Part shown: positions 29,401 to 39,194 of the stretch, in pieces | How the letters are laid out: each line of letters opens with the position of its first letter | Numbering within the stretch: the stretch's first letter is position 1 | DNA from: Gonocerus acuteangulatus | Lineage: Eukaryota; Arthropoda; Insecta; Hemiptera; Coreidae | NCBI GenBank assembly: GCA_946811695.1 | Contig: OX328126.1 | Coordinates: forward strand, 83,852,036 to 83,916,035 | Reading direction: 5' to 3' | DNA length: 64,000 nt | Program-made: the position numbers and the translations under genes | Notes under the pieces: model-generated | The model's database searches: none | What the model was told of the DNA's origin: nothing | What the model saw: only the letters and a program-made list of their open reading frames with translations

Positions 29401-31119
29401 ATCATCATATCTATGGTTCGGAGCTCGAGGAACCATACCAAAGGAGACTAGTACATTCTTACAAGAACTCGGCCTAGATGTAAATAGCCTTCCCCTCTGA
29501 GCCGAACAAATATTGATAGACTCCCTTGGTATCATCAATCATCATATCTATGGTTCGGAGCTCGAGGAACCATACCAAAGGAGACAAGCACATTCTTACA
29601 AGAACTCGGCCTAGATGTGAATAGCCTTCCCCTCTGAGCCGAACAAATATTGATAGACTCCCTTGGGATCATCAATCATCATATCTATGGTTCGGAGCTC
29701 GAGGAACTATACCAAATGAGACTAGTACATTCTTACAAGAACTCGGCCTAGATGTAAATAGCCTTCCCCTCTGAGCCGAACAAATATTGATAGACTCCCT
29801 TGGTATCATCAATCATCATATCTATGGTTCGGAGCTCGAGGAACCATACCAAAGGAGACAAGCACATTCTTACAAGAACTCGGCCTAGATGTGAATAGCC
29901 TTCCCCTCTGAGCCGAACAAATATTGATAGACTCCCTTGGTATCATCAATCATCATATCTATGGTTCGGAGCTCGAGGAACTATACCAAATGAGACTAGT
30001 ACATTCTTACAAGAACTCGGCCTAGATGTGAATAGCCTTCCCCTCTGAGCCGAACAAATATTGATAGACTCCCTTGGGATCATCAATCATCTTATCTATG
30101 GTTCGGAGCTCGAGGAACCATACCAAAGGAGACAAGCACATTCTTACAAGAACTCGGCCTAGATGTGAATAGCCTTCCCCTCTTAGCCGAACAAATATTG
30201 ATCGACTCCCTTGGGATCATCAATCATCATATCTATGGTTCGGAGCTCGAGGAACCATACCAAAGGAGACATGCACATTCTTACAAGAACTCGGCCTAGA
30301 TGTGAATAGCCTTCCCCTCTGAGCCGAACAAATATTGATAGACTCCCTTGGGATCATCAATCATATTATCTATGGTTCGGAGCTCGAGGAACCATACCAA
30401 AGGAGACAAGCACATTCTTACAAGAACTCGGCCTAGATGTGAATAGCCTTCCCCTCTTAGCCGAACAAATATTGATCGACTCCCTTGGGATCATCAATCA
30501 TCATATCTATGGTTCGGAGCTCGAGGAACCATACCAAAGGAGACAAGCACATTCTTACAAGAACTCGGCCTAGATGTGAATAGCCTTCCCCTCTTAGCCG
30601 AACAAATATTGATAGACTCCCTTGGGATCATCAATCATAATATCTATGGTTCGGAGCTCGAGGAACCATACCAAAGGAGCCTCGTAGATTCTTACAAGAA
30701 CTCGGGCTAGATGTAAATAGCCTTCCCCACTTAGCCGAACAAATATTGATAGACTCCCTTGGGATCATCAATCATCATATTTATGGTTCGGAGCTCGAGG
30801 AACCATACCAAATGAGACTAGTACATTCTTACAAGAACTCGACCTAGATGTAAATAGCCTTCCTCTCTTAGCCGAACCAATATTGATAGACTCCCTTGGG
30901 ATCATCAATCATCATACCTATGGTTCGGAGCTCGAGGAACCATACCAAAGGAGACAAGCACATTCTTACAAGAACTCGGCCTAGATGCAAATAGCCTTCC
31001 CCTCTTAGCCGAACAAATATTGATAGACTCCCTTCGGATCATCAATCATCATATCTATGGTTCGGAGCTCGAGAAACCATACCAAAGGAGACAAGCACAT
31101 TCTTACAAGAACTCGGCCT
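26461..31119. repeat. Tandem duplication of a 17-monomer (2,329-bp) satellite block
   Basis: About 26461-28790 is repeated directly at about 28791-31119. Private variants recur at a shift of 2329 = 17 x 137. These include GAGCTGAAC (about 26896 and 29225), GATCGACTCC, GGAGACATGCAC, CATATTATC, GGAGCCTCGTAG, GAACTCGGGCTAG, AACCAATATTG and CCCTTCGGATC. Very few differences separate the copies (for example CTCGGCC versus CTCGACC near 28.5 and 30.8 kb), so the duplication is recent or recently homogenised. Confidence 0.9.
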
Positions 31120-32432
31120 AGATGTGTATAGCCTTCCCTTCTTAGCCGAATAAATATTGATAGACTCCCTTCGGATCATCAATCATCATATCTATGGTTC
31201 GGAGCTCGAGGAACCATACCAAAAGAGACTAGTAGATTCTTACAAGAACTCGGCCTAGATGTAAATAGCCTTCCCCTCTTAGCCGATCAAATATTGATAG
31301 ACTCCCTTGGTATCATCAATCATCATATCTATGGTTCGGAGCTCGAGGAACCATACCAAATGAGACTAGTACATTCTTACAAGAACTCGGCCTAGATGTA
31401 AATAGCCTTCCCCTCTTAGCCGAACAAATATTGATAGACTCCCTTGGGATCATCAATCATCATATCTATGGTTCGGAGCTCGAGGAACCATACCAAACGA
31501 GACTAGTACATTCTTACAAGAACTCGGCCTAGATGTAAATAGTCTTCCCCTCTTAGCCGAACAAATATTGATAGACTCCCTTGGGATCATCAATCATCAT
31601 ATCTATGGTTCGGAGCTCGAAGAACCATACCAAAGGAGACTAGTACATTCTTACAAGAACTCGGCCTAGATGTAAATAGCCTTCCTCTCTTTGCCGAACA
31701 AATATTGAAAGACTCCCTTGGGATCATCAATCATCATATCTATGGTTCGGAGCTCGAGGAACCATACCAAAGGAGACTAGTACATTCTTACAAGAACTCG
31801 GCCTAGATGTAAATAGCCTTCCCCTCTTAGCCGAACAAATATTGATAGACTCCCTGGGGTACATCAATCATCATATCTATGGTTCGGAGCTCGAGGAACC
31901 ATACCAAATGAGACTGGTACATTCTTACAAGAACTCGGCCTAGATGTAAATATCCTTCCCCTCTTAGCCGAACAAATATTGACAGACTCCCTTGGGATCA
32001 TCAATCATCATATCTATGGTTCGGAGCTCGAGGAACCATACCAAAGGAGACAAGCACATTCTTACAAGAACTCGGCCTAGATGTAAATAGCCTTCCCCTC
32101 TTAGCCGAACAAATATTGATAGACTCCCTTGGGATCATCAATCATCGTATATATGGTTCGGAGCTCGAGGAACCATACCAAAGGAGCCTAGTACATTCTT
32201 ACAAGAACTCGGCCTAGATGTAAATAGCCTTCCCCTCTTAGCCGAAAAAATATTGATAGACTCCCTTGGGATCATCAATCATCATATCTATGGTTCGGAG
32301 CTCGAGGAACCATACCAAAGGAGCCTAGTAGATTCTTACAAGAACTCGGCCTAGATGTAAATAGCCTTCCCCACTTAGCCGAACAAATATTGATAGACTC
32401 CCTTGGGATCATCAATCATCATATATATGGTT

Positions 32433-33009
32433 AAAAACAAAAATAATGATGGAAACATCACAATCAAGTGTGTAAAAAGTGATCATTATTAAAACCTCCA
32501 AATCCCCAGAAGCAACAGAATCTTTGAATTAAAACAGGATAACTTCTCTTAAGGATCAAACAAAAAAAAAATCATATAAACATTTATCGAAAGACTGATA
32601 GAAAAGCTGTGTGGTTTAGCAACCCTATTAATTTGGGCAGCCTCACTTTAAATTTTAATAAAGTGTTCTTCGAAAAATGATAACCTTTTCTTAAGAATAA
32701 CAACATTTGAAATAATGTAATAAATATTTAAACAATATGAGTTTCCCTCAAGAATGACAAAATTATCGCAAATCAAAAAGATTTAATTTTTTGTTGTTTT
32801 ACTCCCCCCCCCCAAGTCTGAGTTTCTTTTTCTCTTTCACTATGATGTACTACGGATATGACTGCTGACCCTGACCAATGATATCACACCTTACATCCCA
32901 CTGAAGGCGTGTTCATAGTAGTTAATACACTGCGATTTTTATAAAATAATTTGAATAAGGAATAATAATGATAATGACACTTTTGGAAGGAGCCAATCAA
33001 TATTAGCAC
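32433..33009. other. A+T-rich flank right of the satellite; no gene seen
   Basis: The last monomer breaks off in TATATATGGTT and the sequence changes abruptly. A C-run near 32804-32813 and A-runs are the only notable tracts. Confidence 0.5.
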
Positions 33010-33420
33010 TTCCTAATTTGGAATACATTTTTTCTCCTTTAGTCGATTAGCTGGTCACCATTTCTCTTGAGCCTTCTAGGTGGGTATTTTTAGTGGTTTT
33101 GGGAGGAAAGTGTTTGTGCTCTGCGATTGGGATGGAAGGAAAATTTGGAATGAAAGGTAAGGAAACGGGATTTTGCCAGTTCTTGAACGAATGGGATGTT
33201 GAGGTCATTATGAAGAGTTTTATTGGAAACGTTAAAAGGAGCATAGGCTATTTTGCGAAGGACTTTTGATTAGATTGCCTGTATTTTCTGTATGTTTTAG
33301 AAGTTTTAACTGTTCCCCAGAGTTCAAGTCCGTAAGTCCAAATAGGTCGGATAATGGTGTGAAAATTTAAACGCGTTTTTCTCAAAAGCCTATTTTCGTA
33401 TAACCTAAAAACTTTTTACC
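33010..33420 (-). pseudogene. Jockey-type non-LTR reverse transcriptase, C-terminal relic
   Basis: Translating the minus strand gives the conserved C-terminal pattern of Jockey-clade polymerases: TIIRPIWTYGLELWG, then after a frameshift the series SFAKIAYAPFNVSNKTLHN, DLNIPFVQELAKSRFL. The same sub-pattern (VLRKIL..PFYASNL..H.D..., LAKSRFL) occurs in the plus-strand relic at 47.0-47.7 kb, so both derive from one LINE family. Only the region after the polymerase palm survives. At least one frameshift separates the two blocks. There are no catalytic motifs, so the copy is dead. Confidence 0.75.
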
Positions 33421-33655
33421 GCCATATATATAATTATTGAATGAAAAGTAAAACAATTTCAATATCGTATATTAATATATATATTTTATAAATATTTTTT
33501 GTAAATATATAAATTGCATTTTACTGGAATAAGTTATTTCTAACATTTAATTCTTGGCCCATGAGAAGCTTAATACGCCTCTTATAACATGAAAAGTCAA
33601 TATATGGCATTAAATGATAAAATTGGGTTCGGGCCACATTAGATCAGATTATCAG

Positions 33656-33659
<4 letters not shown>

Positions 33660-33714
<55 letters not shown>
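33660..33714. repeat. (AT)n microsatellite
   Basis: An uninterrupted AT tract. It lies inside a 133-codon frame (33614-34015) whose remainder (from MNYPSFFIGISF) is not recognised. Confidence 0.95.
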
Positions 33715-33717
<3 letters not shown>

Positions 33718-34015
33718 TTACCCCTCATTTTTTATTGGTATTTCTTTTATTAAGAAACCTACTCAAACACTGAAGTCCACTATTAGACAAGGTAGCCACT
33801 TTGATTATCAAGCAAGCATTAAAAGAGCGAAGGAGCTATTGATTGCACATGTGCTTGCAGAGGCGAGCAAATGTTTGTACACAAATACGTATGACAGCCG
33901 TGTGTTTACTTCATCTGGACATTCCGGTTCAAATTGTTGCCCACACAGTCATATCAGAATGCCTTCATTTACACATGTAAGGACAGAAACCTATACAAAT
34001 TATATTCGACGGTGA

Positions 34016-34570
34016 AATGGATTTCATGAAAAGATTAACTTTTTATCACAATAAAATAAATGAAAAAGGATTTCTGAGCGTTTTCAGCCCTTCGAATCGA
34101 AAGAACCCTGCTAATGATGTCAGTGCTATGTCGCCATCAGATCTTACCGACTATACACATTTCGGTAGGATCTAATGGCGTAATTAGATTGATGAAGAAT
34201 AGAAAAGGAACTGATCAATGAACACAATTTATGTTTTAGAGATTTCTCCAAGAGAGAATAACTAGCCAAAAAGTCAATGAAAACTCGCCGAAACTATTGT
34301 ATTTAAAACAAAAAAAAAATTCCGTCACGCGGGAGCTACATAACTAAGCACTTTCCTCAAAATTTGGATAGTGTAGACTGCATTACTAAATAATTTGCTT
34401 AAAATAACCTATATAAATAAAATAAAAACATGAATAGTTCTACTTTTTACATTTTTAATAAGCAACTCAATCAAATTATTTTAATTATTAGTTTTCTAAA
34501 TAATTTCCGTGCATAGTTTTGTGTATGCTTGGTAATTCTAAAATAGTTAATAAATACCCGAAAACTTCAC
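34016..34570. other. No gene seen
   Basis: A+T-rich sequence without a supported frame or recognised repeat. A short inverted pair around 34142-34180 (ATCTTACCGA ... TCGGTAGGATC) is the only structure noticed. Confidence 0.4.
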
Positions 34571-34574
34571 ATTA

Positions 34575-35190
34575 TCGTCTGAGGAACGGGATACAGCCCC
34601 CCTAGTGGTAGACGTGAGAAGTAATATCAAGACAGAGGCACTCCTAGCGGCAGCTTTGCCAACTAACGTTTACCTGGAACGTTCTCTTCAAAAATAATCT
34701 AAAATAAACCCCCCTTCCGATAGACCGATTTAGTTCATTTTTACAACACTTCATTTTAATTAGATAACCAAGGGGTACTCAGAATTTCGTTACAACACAA
34801 CGAAACTTACGACCGGTATGAGCAAATTAGTTATTTCGCTCCGGAGTTAATTCCCCCCCCCTGCTAATGAACGAATTTTAATTTATTCCTTCGAAGTATT
34901 ATTTTTCTCTTTAGATGACCACAACGAATACCGAGTTTCGTTTAAATATAACAAAAATTACGGGTGGCATGGTCAAATTAGTGTTTTGGGTCTGGTGTAA
35001 ACACCACCCCCCTCCTGGTGGACCGACTTTCGTGGTTAACGAACACTTTGCCAAGTGAACGCTGTATGCCAAGTTTCGTGACAAAACAATACCCTGCCGG
35101 CTATCGCGTTAACAGATATATATATATAATCGTCATGAGTACAACCTCAATAGCTACTTTCCTTCGGAGGAAAGTGCTAAAAAGGTCCCA
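34575..35190 (+). repeat. Modular interspersed repeat (GACCGATTTAGTT family), copy 1
   Basis: About 150-bp modules recur with the order GACCGATTTAGTTCATTTTTA, a TTAGATGACCACAACGA-type block, AAATTACGACCGGTATGAGCA, AAATTAGT and GGAGTTAATCCCCCC. Related copies lie at 46150-46535 and 57595-57712. The 3' part (CCAAGTTTCGTGACAAAAC..., GCGTTAACAGATATATATAT) resembles the microsatellite-seeding ends of invertebrate retroelements. No coding capacity is visible and the element class is unknown. Confidence 0.6.
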
Positions 35191-35199
35191 AATATATTT

Positions 35200-35660
35200 A
35201 TAGATACATATGAACACTTTGTAAAGTGTATATGGAATCCATATAAGGAAGAATACTAACAGTTATAACGAAGTAGGACACTTTGTAAGCCCTCGGAAAA
35301 CTTCTAAGCTCAAGTGAAGCAAATCTTACTTTTTTTCCACCCAACAATTTTTAACTGCGAACTCAGATCACTCGTGGAGGTACATAAAAAAGATAAAGTT
35401 CTCCTATTGAGTAAAGTTACATCCCTCAGAGCTGAAGTTTAGCGGAAGATAGAGAGGGGGAGAGGAGGTACTGAAGTTGGTGTGTAGCCCTGAAGTTGGA
35501 GGAATTGGCTGTAAGAGGGGGGAGGGAGGGAGATGAAGATCGGGCTTCGATATTCCCCGGGGGGTTTGGGGAGGTTCTTACCTCGTAGCGGGTCCATGGG
35601 GTTCAATGGGGCTACAATTCTAGGGTAGTTTTATCTGCAAAGTACTAAAAATCTTCAATT
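35200..35660. other. No gene seen; purine-rich stretch
   Basis: A G-rich segment (about 35445-35600; GAGAGGGGGAGAGGAGG, GGGGGGAGGGAGGGAG) lies in otherwise A+T-rich sequence. No frame is supported. Confidence 0.4.
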
Positions 35661-35667
35661 TTGATTA

Positions 35668-35801
35668 TTTTTTATTTATTAATTGCGTAATTTACCCCGG
35701 AACACATGAACAATATAATACTTTGCTATTATAAAAAGGCCGTTGTATTCTCATAGACCTATATAAAGCCTAGAAACCCAAGTCAAAACGTTGGCAAATA
35801 T
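35668..35801 (+). repeat. Direct-repeat copy flanking a Helentron-like element (left)
   Basis: This segment (AATATAATACTTTGC.ATTATA, GTTGTATTCTCATAGACC, AAGTCAAAACGTTGGCAAAT) matches 38044-38172 at about 80% by eye and in the same orientation. The two copies bracket the composite Helentron-like element at 35875-38040. Confidence 0.65.
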
Positions 35802-36060
35802 GGCAGGAACATAAATCTACTTTAGGTCCATCTGACAAACCTATGTAATGTACTGTATAACATACAGTCTTCTTTTAGCACGGTTCCTCCCTCCCTTCAT
35901 TGGGAGGAATCCCGCTTATAAGGTTGATCTCATGACGCAATCCGGAAGTGCCGACTAGAAAATTTCACGTTTCAGAACCTACAGATTTCGAAAAGAACGG
36001 TAGTTCAAATTTGTATTTATATTCGTCTATTCGCTCTCTGGTAGCGTAAAAAATGGTCTG

Positions 36061-37144
36061 ATTTTGATGAAACTTACTTACTTACTTAACTGGCGCACAA
36101 CCCATTGCTAGGTCAGGGCCTCCTGAATCAGCTTCCGCCAGCTGTCCCGATCTTGTGCAGCAACCATCCAGTTCTGTACGCCTAATAGGGTCCTAGCGTC
36201 ACGTGCAACTCCATCCTTCCATCGGAGCTTCGGCCTCCCACGTCTTCTGCTTCCATGGAGCACTTCTTCCATTGTCTTCCTTGGAAGTTCTGCTGGATCC
36301 ATTCGAGCAACATGACCGGCCCATCGGAGTCTTCCCACACGGATGAAATGGACAACATTTTTTTCTTTGTAAGCCTCATACACCTCCAGGTTAGTCCTTC
36401 TTCTCCATGTCCGGCCATCGCATACTCCCCCCAAAATGGATCGCAGTATCCTTCTTTCTTGAATTAGTAGTGCCTGCTCATCCATTTTGGAGATGGTCCA
36501 TGTCTCTGAGCCGTATGTCAACACTGGTCGTATGAGGGTTTTATAAACCAGCAATTTTGTTGACCTGTTTATTACTTTACTCCTGAGAAGACTCCTGAGG
36601 ACAAAAAAACAGCGAGTGGATTTAATAATTCTAGATTTTATCTCGTCTGTTATGCTATTGGCTATGTTTACATTGCAGCCAAGGTATGTAAATTCTTTAA
36701 CTTTCTCAAATGAGTAGGAGCCAAATTTTACATTTTCCCCTGGCTGTGCTTCCTGCCCCATTGCCATAAATTTAGTCTTAGAAACATTAATTTCTAGGCC
36801 CAACCTCCTTGCAGCTTGGTCCAAAGCTTGAAATGCTGCCTGCACATCAGCAAGGGTTCTCCCAACTATGTCTAAATCATCTGCGAAACCCAGTAGCTGG
36901 ACAGCTCTATTGAAGATAGTCCCGTTGGTTTGAATGCCTGAATCCCGTACAGCTTTTTCAAGGCCCAGGTTGAACAGCATACATGCCAAAGCATCACCCT
37001 GTCTCAGACCTTTCCCAGAAACAAAGGGCTGGCTAATACCAGCCTTCACGCTGATCATGCACTCTACTCCATCCATTGTTGCCTTACACATGCGAATCAG
37101 TTTTTTGGGGATATTTAGCTCTTCCATGGCGGATTTTGATGAAA
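36061..37144 (-). mobile_element. 5'-truncated non-LTR retrotransposon with 13-bp target-site duplication
   Basis: The insert 36074-37131 (1,058 bp) is flanked by a perfect 13-bp repeat, GATTTTGATGAAA (36061-36073 and 37132-37144). That sequence occurs once in uninterrupted relatives such as 4571-4583. The 3' end, on the left because the element is on the minus strand, is a short (TAAG)n repeat. Microsatellite-like 3' tails are typical of several LINE clades. The break at the 5' end falls inside the reverse transcriptase, as expected of incomplete reverse transcription. Confidence 0.9.
36108..37127 (-). pseudogene. LINE reverse transcriptase, C-terminal ~340 residues, 5'-truncated
   Basis: This would be the polymerase of a non-LTR retrotransposon, copying its RNA at a nicked target. 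The open frame shows finger/palm motif GLRQGDALA, the catalytic GFADDLDIVG loop (FADD about 40 residues downstream), EINVSKTKFM and FTYLGCNV. It also shows the post-palm LIRPVLTYGSETW and RLRWAGHVARM segments and a basic GSRRRGRPKLRW stretch near the end. The frame is uninterrupted from about 37127 to the stop near 36108, so the insertion is fairly young. It lacks the endonuclease and the N-terminal part of the polymerase and cannot be autonomous. A few extra codons upstream of the Met at 37127 come from target DNA, not from the LINE. The clade (RTE-, Vingi- or similar) is not resolved. Confidence 0.88.
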
Positions 37145-37517
37145 TGTGGTACAAAAATCTTTCGTCTAATTTGAAAGGTCAAGTTCGTTAACCAGCAGAA
37201 TCCGCCCACCGGAACATGATTTAAGGAGCGACATTCGGGCGAAAGAAATCTTTACGCTTAGATCATGTGCTTGCAAGTACACGTTTTATAGGATTCCTGT
37301 CACAGGAAAACGAATGAGACCATTTTAAAGGCGATAGCTTTAACAGTTTTTGAGAAAAGTGGAAAAATAATTCTTGAATAATGTTTTTGGGTTCTTGGGT
37401 TCTGTTAAAATATTATCTGTAAGTTCGAAATTCATATAAACAAAGATGTTAAAATTTTGGAGTTAAGAAAGGACTAGAATAAAATATTTTATTAATAGAC
37501 ATAAAAAGTTTTGGGAA

Positions 37518-37708
37518 CAGTTTTCCTTAATTTTTTTTTCTTTTTTTTTTTCTTTCTGCGCCGACATCCAGGGTGCAACCAGAAATCTTCTCAACGAGCC
37601 CTGAGATGAGAAAATTTCTGGCGCCGGTGGGGATCGATCCCACCATCTCCCGCTTATGAATCCAGCGCGCTAGCTACTAGACCACGGGAGACCCCAGTTT
37701 TCCTTAAT
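37518..37708 (-). mobile_element. tRNA-derived SINE with 14-bp target-site duplication
   Basis: On the minus strand, TCTCCCGTGGTCTAGTAGCT (A-box region), then GGATTCATAAGCGGGAGATG and GGGATCGATCCCCACC (B box) give a tRNA-like head with a TTC-like anticodon loop (Glu-like, uncertain). A SINE body with CATCTCAGGGCTCGTTGAGA follows, then the tail GGATGTCGGCGCAGAAAG and poly-A. The insert 37532-37694 is flanked by CAGTTTTCCTTAAT at 37518-37531 and 37695-37708. The head sequence should direct RNA polymerase III, and mobility would need a partner LINE. A relative lies at 57217-57388. Confidence 0.88.
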
Positions 37709-38043
37709 ATCTCGAAAACGGATAGGAAATCGTGGTAAATGGATGTTAATCATTTGAAAGCTTACTCATTTTTTTTTACAAAAAAGGTTCTGATGAAATT
37801 TTCGATTATGTCTATCGTTATAATAAGTGCTTAAAACTTCAAAAGTGTTTGTTTTTTTGAACGGGTTTTTGCAGTTCCTTAGCACCCTTTTATTTAATTG
37901 TTTTTTATTTTTTTTTTAAATTGCGTTTATTTGTAGAATTATCGTGGATGAGCAAACCAAAATACAGTTTCTATTTCAATCTTTCCTAATCACACTGGGG
38001 ATAATTACCACGCTAAGATGACGCAGTTCCTGTAAGTCGGATT

Positions 38044-38172
38044 TTTTTTTTTTTTATTTATAGTGTATTTCGACCCGAAACACACCACAAATATAATTCT
38101 TTGCGATTATACAAAGGACGTTGTATTCTAATAGACCTCTGTAGAAACTCAAGTCAAAACGTTGGCAAATAT
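38044..38172 (+). repeat. Direct-repeat copy flanking a Helentron-like element (right)
   Basis: This is the partner of 35668-35801. It begins directly at the 5' end of the interrupted Helentron-like copy. It is followed at about 38190 by a short fragment of the family's 5' end (AAAAAAGTCCGACTC ... TATCCCTAGTG). Confidence 0.6.
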
Positions 38173-38229
38173 AACCCATATATGTATATAAAAAAGTCCG
38201 ACTCAGTAAATATCCCTAGTGTTATTAAT

Positions 38230-39042
38230 AAAGGAATAAAAAGCACAACATATCTTAACTGACCGTCAATCACGACTTAATTTGGCCATTCCTCACGACA
38301 TGACAGAACTCCTTGGAGATGACAGCCCTCATATTGACAAGATACTCTCACACCTAAAAGACACCAACATATTTGACAGAATATAAAATAAAATAAAATA
38401 GAAAGAACATCAAGGTGGACCAAACAGCTCTTCCAAAAGAAGACATTTTTTTTTTCCCCAACTGATTGCACTATTTCTAAAGCCAGCTTAATTTTTTGAA
38501 TCGGCATTGCTTTGATTTTGCACAACTAACCTTGAATTAGATCAGTTGGCTGTATAATTAGATTTATACGTAGAATTTAAATTCCTAGGATTGTATATAT
38601 GTACTAATTAACATGACTGTATATGTATATAGTATTTATTGCATAATTGTAATAATAATTGTATTAGGCCTTAGTTATATAGAATGTACATATATGGACA
38701 ATAACGTAATATAATGTAGTAATATATAAATGATGTAAGTATAGACAGTTATGTAACTTAATATTATGCATAAACGATATAAATATATAGACAATAATGT
38801 AATATAATATAATATAATGTAATGATATATACACAATGTTAACATGTAGAAAATAATGTAATATATTTATAAAAAAAATGTAAGGTGTACATCGCTATAA
38901 ATCGTTAACACAAAAATAAAAAAATAAAAAAAATAAAAAAATTTAAAAAAAATATATAAAATGAAATCTCAATAAAAAGTAAGATGTAGCTCCACAAAAT
39001 CATTAAAAAATTACAAATTTCTTAAATTTACATTAAAAGTAC
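38230..39042. other. A+T-rich low-complexity region; no gene seen
   Basis: From about 38560 to 38960 the sequence is a loose mixture of ATATAATGTA-like words and A-rich tracts. An 82-codon minus frame at 38277-38525 has no recognisable domain. Confidence 0.45.
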
Positions 39043-39190
39043 AACATAACTAGAACTTGTTTAACATAACTAGAACTTGTTTAACATAACTAGAACTTGT
39101 TTAACATAACTAGAACTTGTTTAACATAACTAGAACTTGTTTAACATAACTAGAACTTGTTTAATATAACTAGAACTTGTTTAACATAAC
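39043..39190. repeat. 20-bp tandem repeat, about 7 copies
   Basis: The unit AACATAACTAGAACTTGTTT is repeated with almost no variation (one C to T change), and the last copy is decayed. Confidence 0.95.
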
Positions 39191-39194
39191 TTTG

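Larger units (their letters stand above)
6395..32432. repeat. Satellite array: about 190 tandem monomers of 137 bp
   Basis: A single head-to-tail array whose monomer contains CTATGGTTCGGAGCTCGAGG, GACAAGCACATTCTTACAAG, AACTCGGCCTAGATG, TTAGCCGAACAAATATTGAT and TCCCTTGGGATCATCAATCA. Spacing of identical variants gives the period directly: shifts of 274, 548, 1096, 2329, 2603 and 2877 bases are all exact multiples of 137. The length (about 26,040 bp) gives about 190 copies. Monomers fall into variant classes at a few sites (AAAGGAGACAAGCAC or AAATGAGACTAGTAC; CATCATATC or CAACATATC; CCCTCTGAGCC, CCCAACTTAGCC, CCGCTCTTAGCC or CTCTCTTAGCC). Since 137 is not a multiple of 3, the frames of 82-120 codons seen here hop through three phases and are not genes. 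No other element interrupts the array. Confidence 0.98.
35875..38040 (-). mobile_element. Helentron-like element carrying two nested retroelement insertions
   Basis: The hairpin end (TTAGCACGGTTCC, then a decayed TCCTCCCTCCC/GGGAGGA stem) starts at 35875. The 5' end block (CGCTAAGATGACGCAGTTCCTG) ends about 38040. Family blocks between them are in order: GGAAGTGCCGACTAGAAAAT, GATTTTGATGAAA, GAAAGGTCAAGTTCGTTAACC, ATATCTCGAAAACGG. The copy is split by a LINE fragment (36074-37131) and a tRNA-SINE (37532-37694). Removing both would restore a colinear element of about 950 bp. Confidence 0.7.

Noticed and set aside
6395..32432. CRISPR-like array
   Set aside because: There are no unique spacers: the whole 137-bp unit is repeated, and the context is eukaryotic.
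33614..34015. 133-codon frame after an (AT)n tract
   Set aside because: A third of it is microsatellite. The remainder is unrecognised and lacks its own support.
36255..37191. Plus-strand frames of 70-85 codons within the LINE fragment
   Set aside because: They are antisense shadows of the reverse transcriptase frame.
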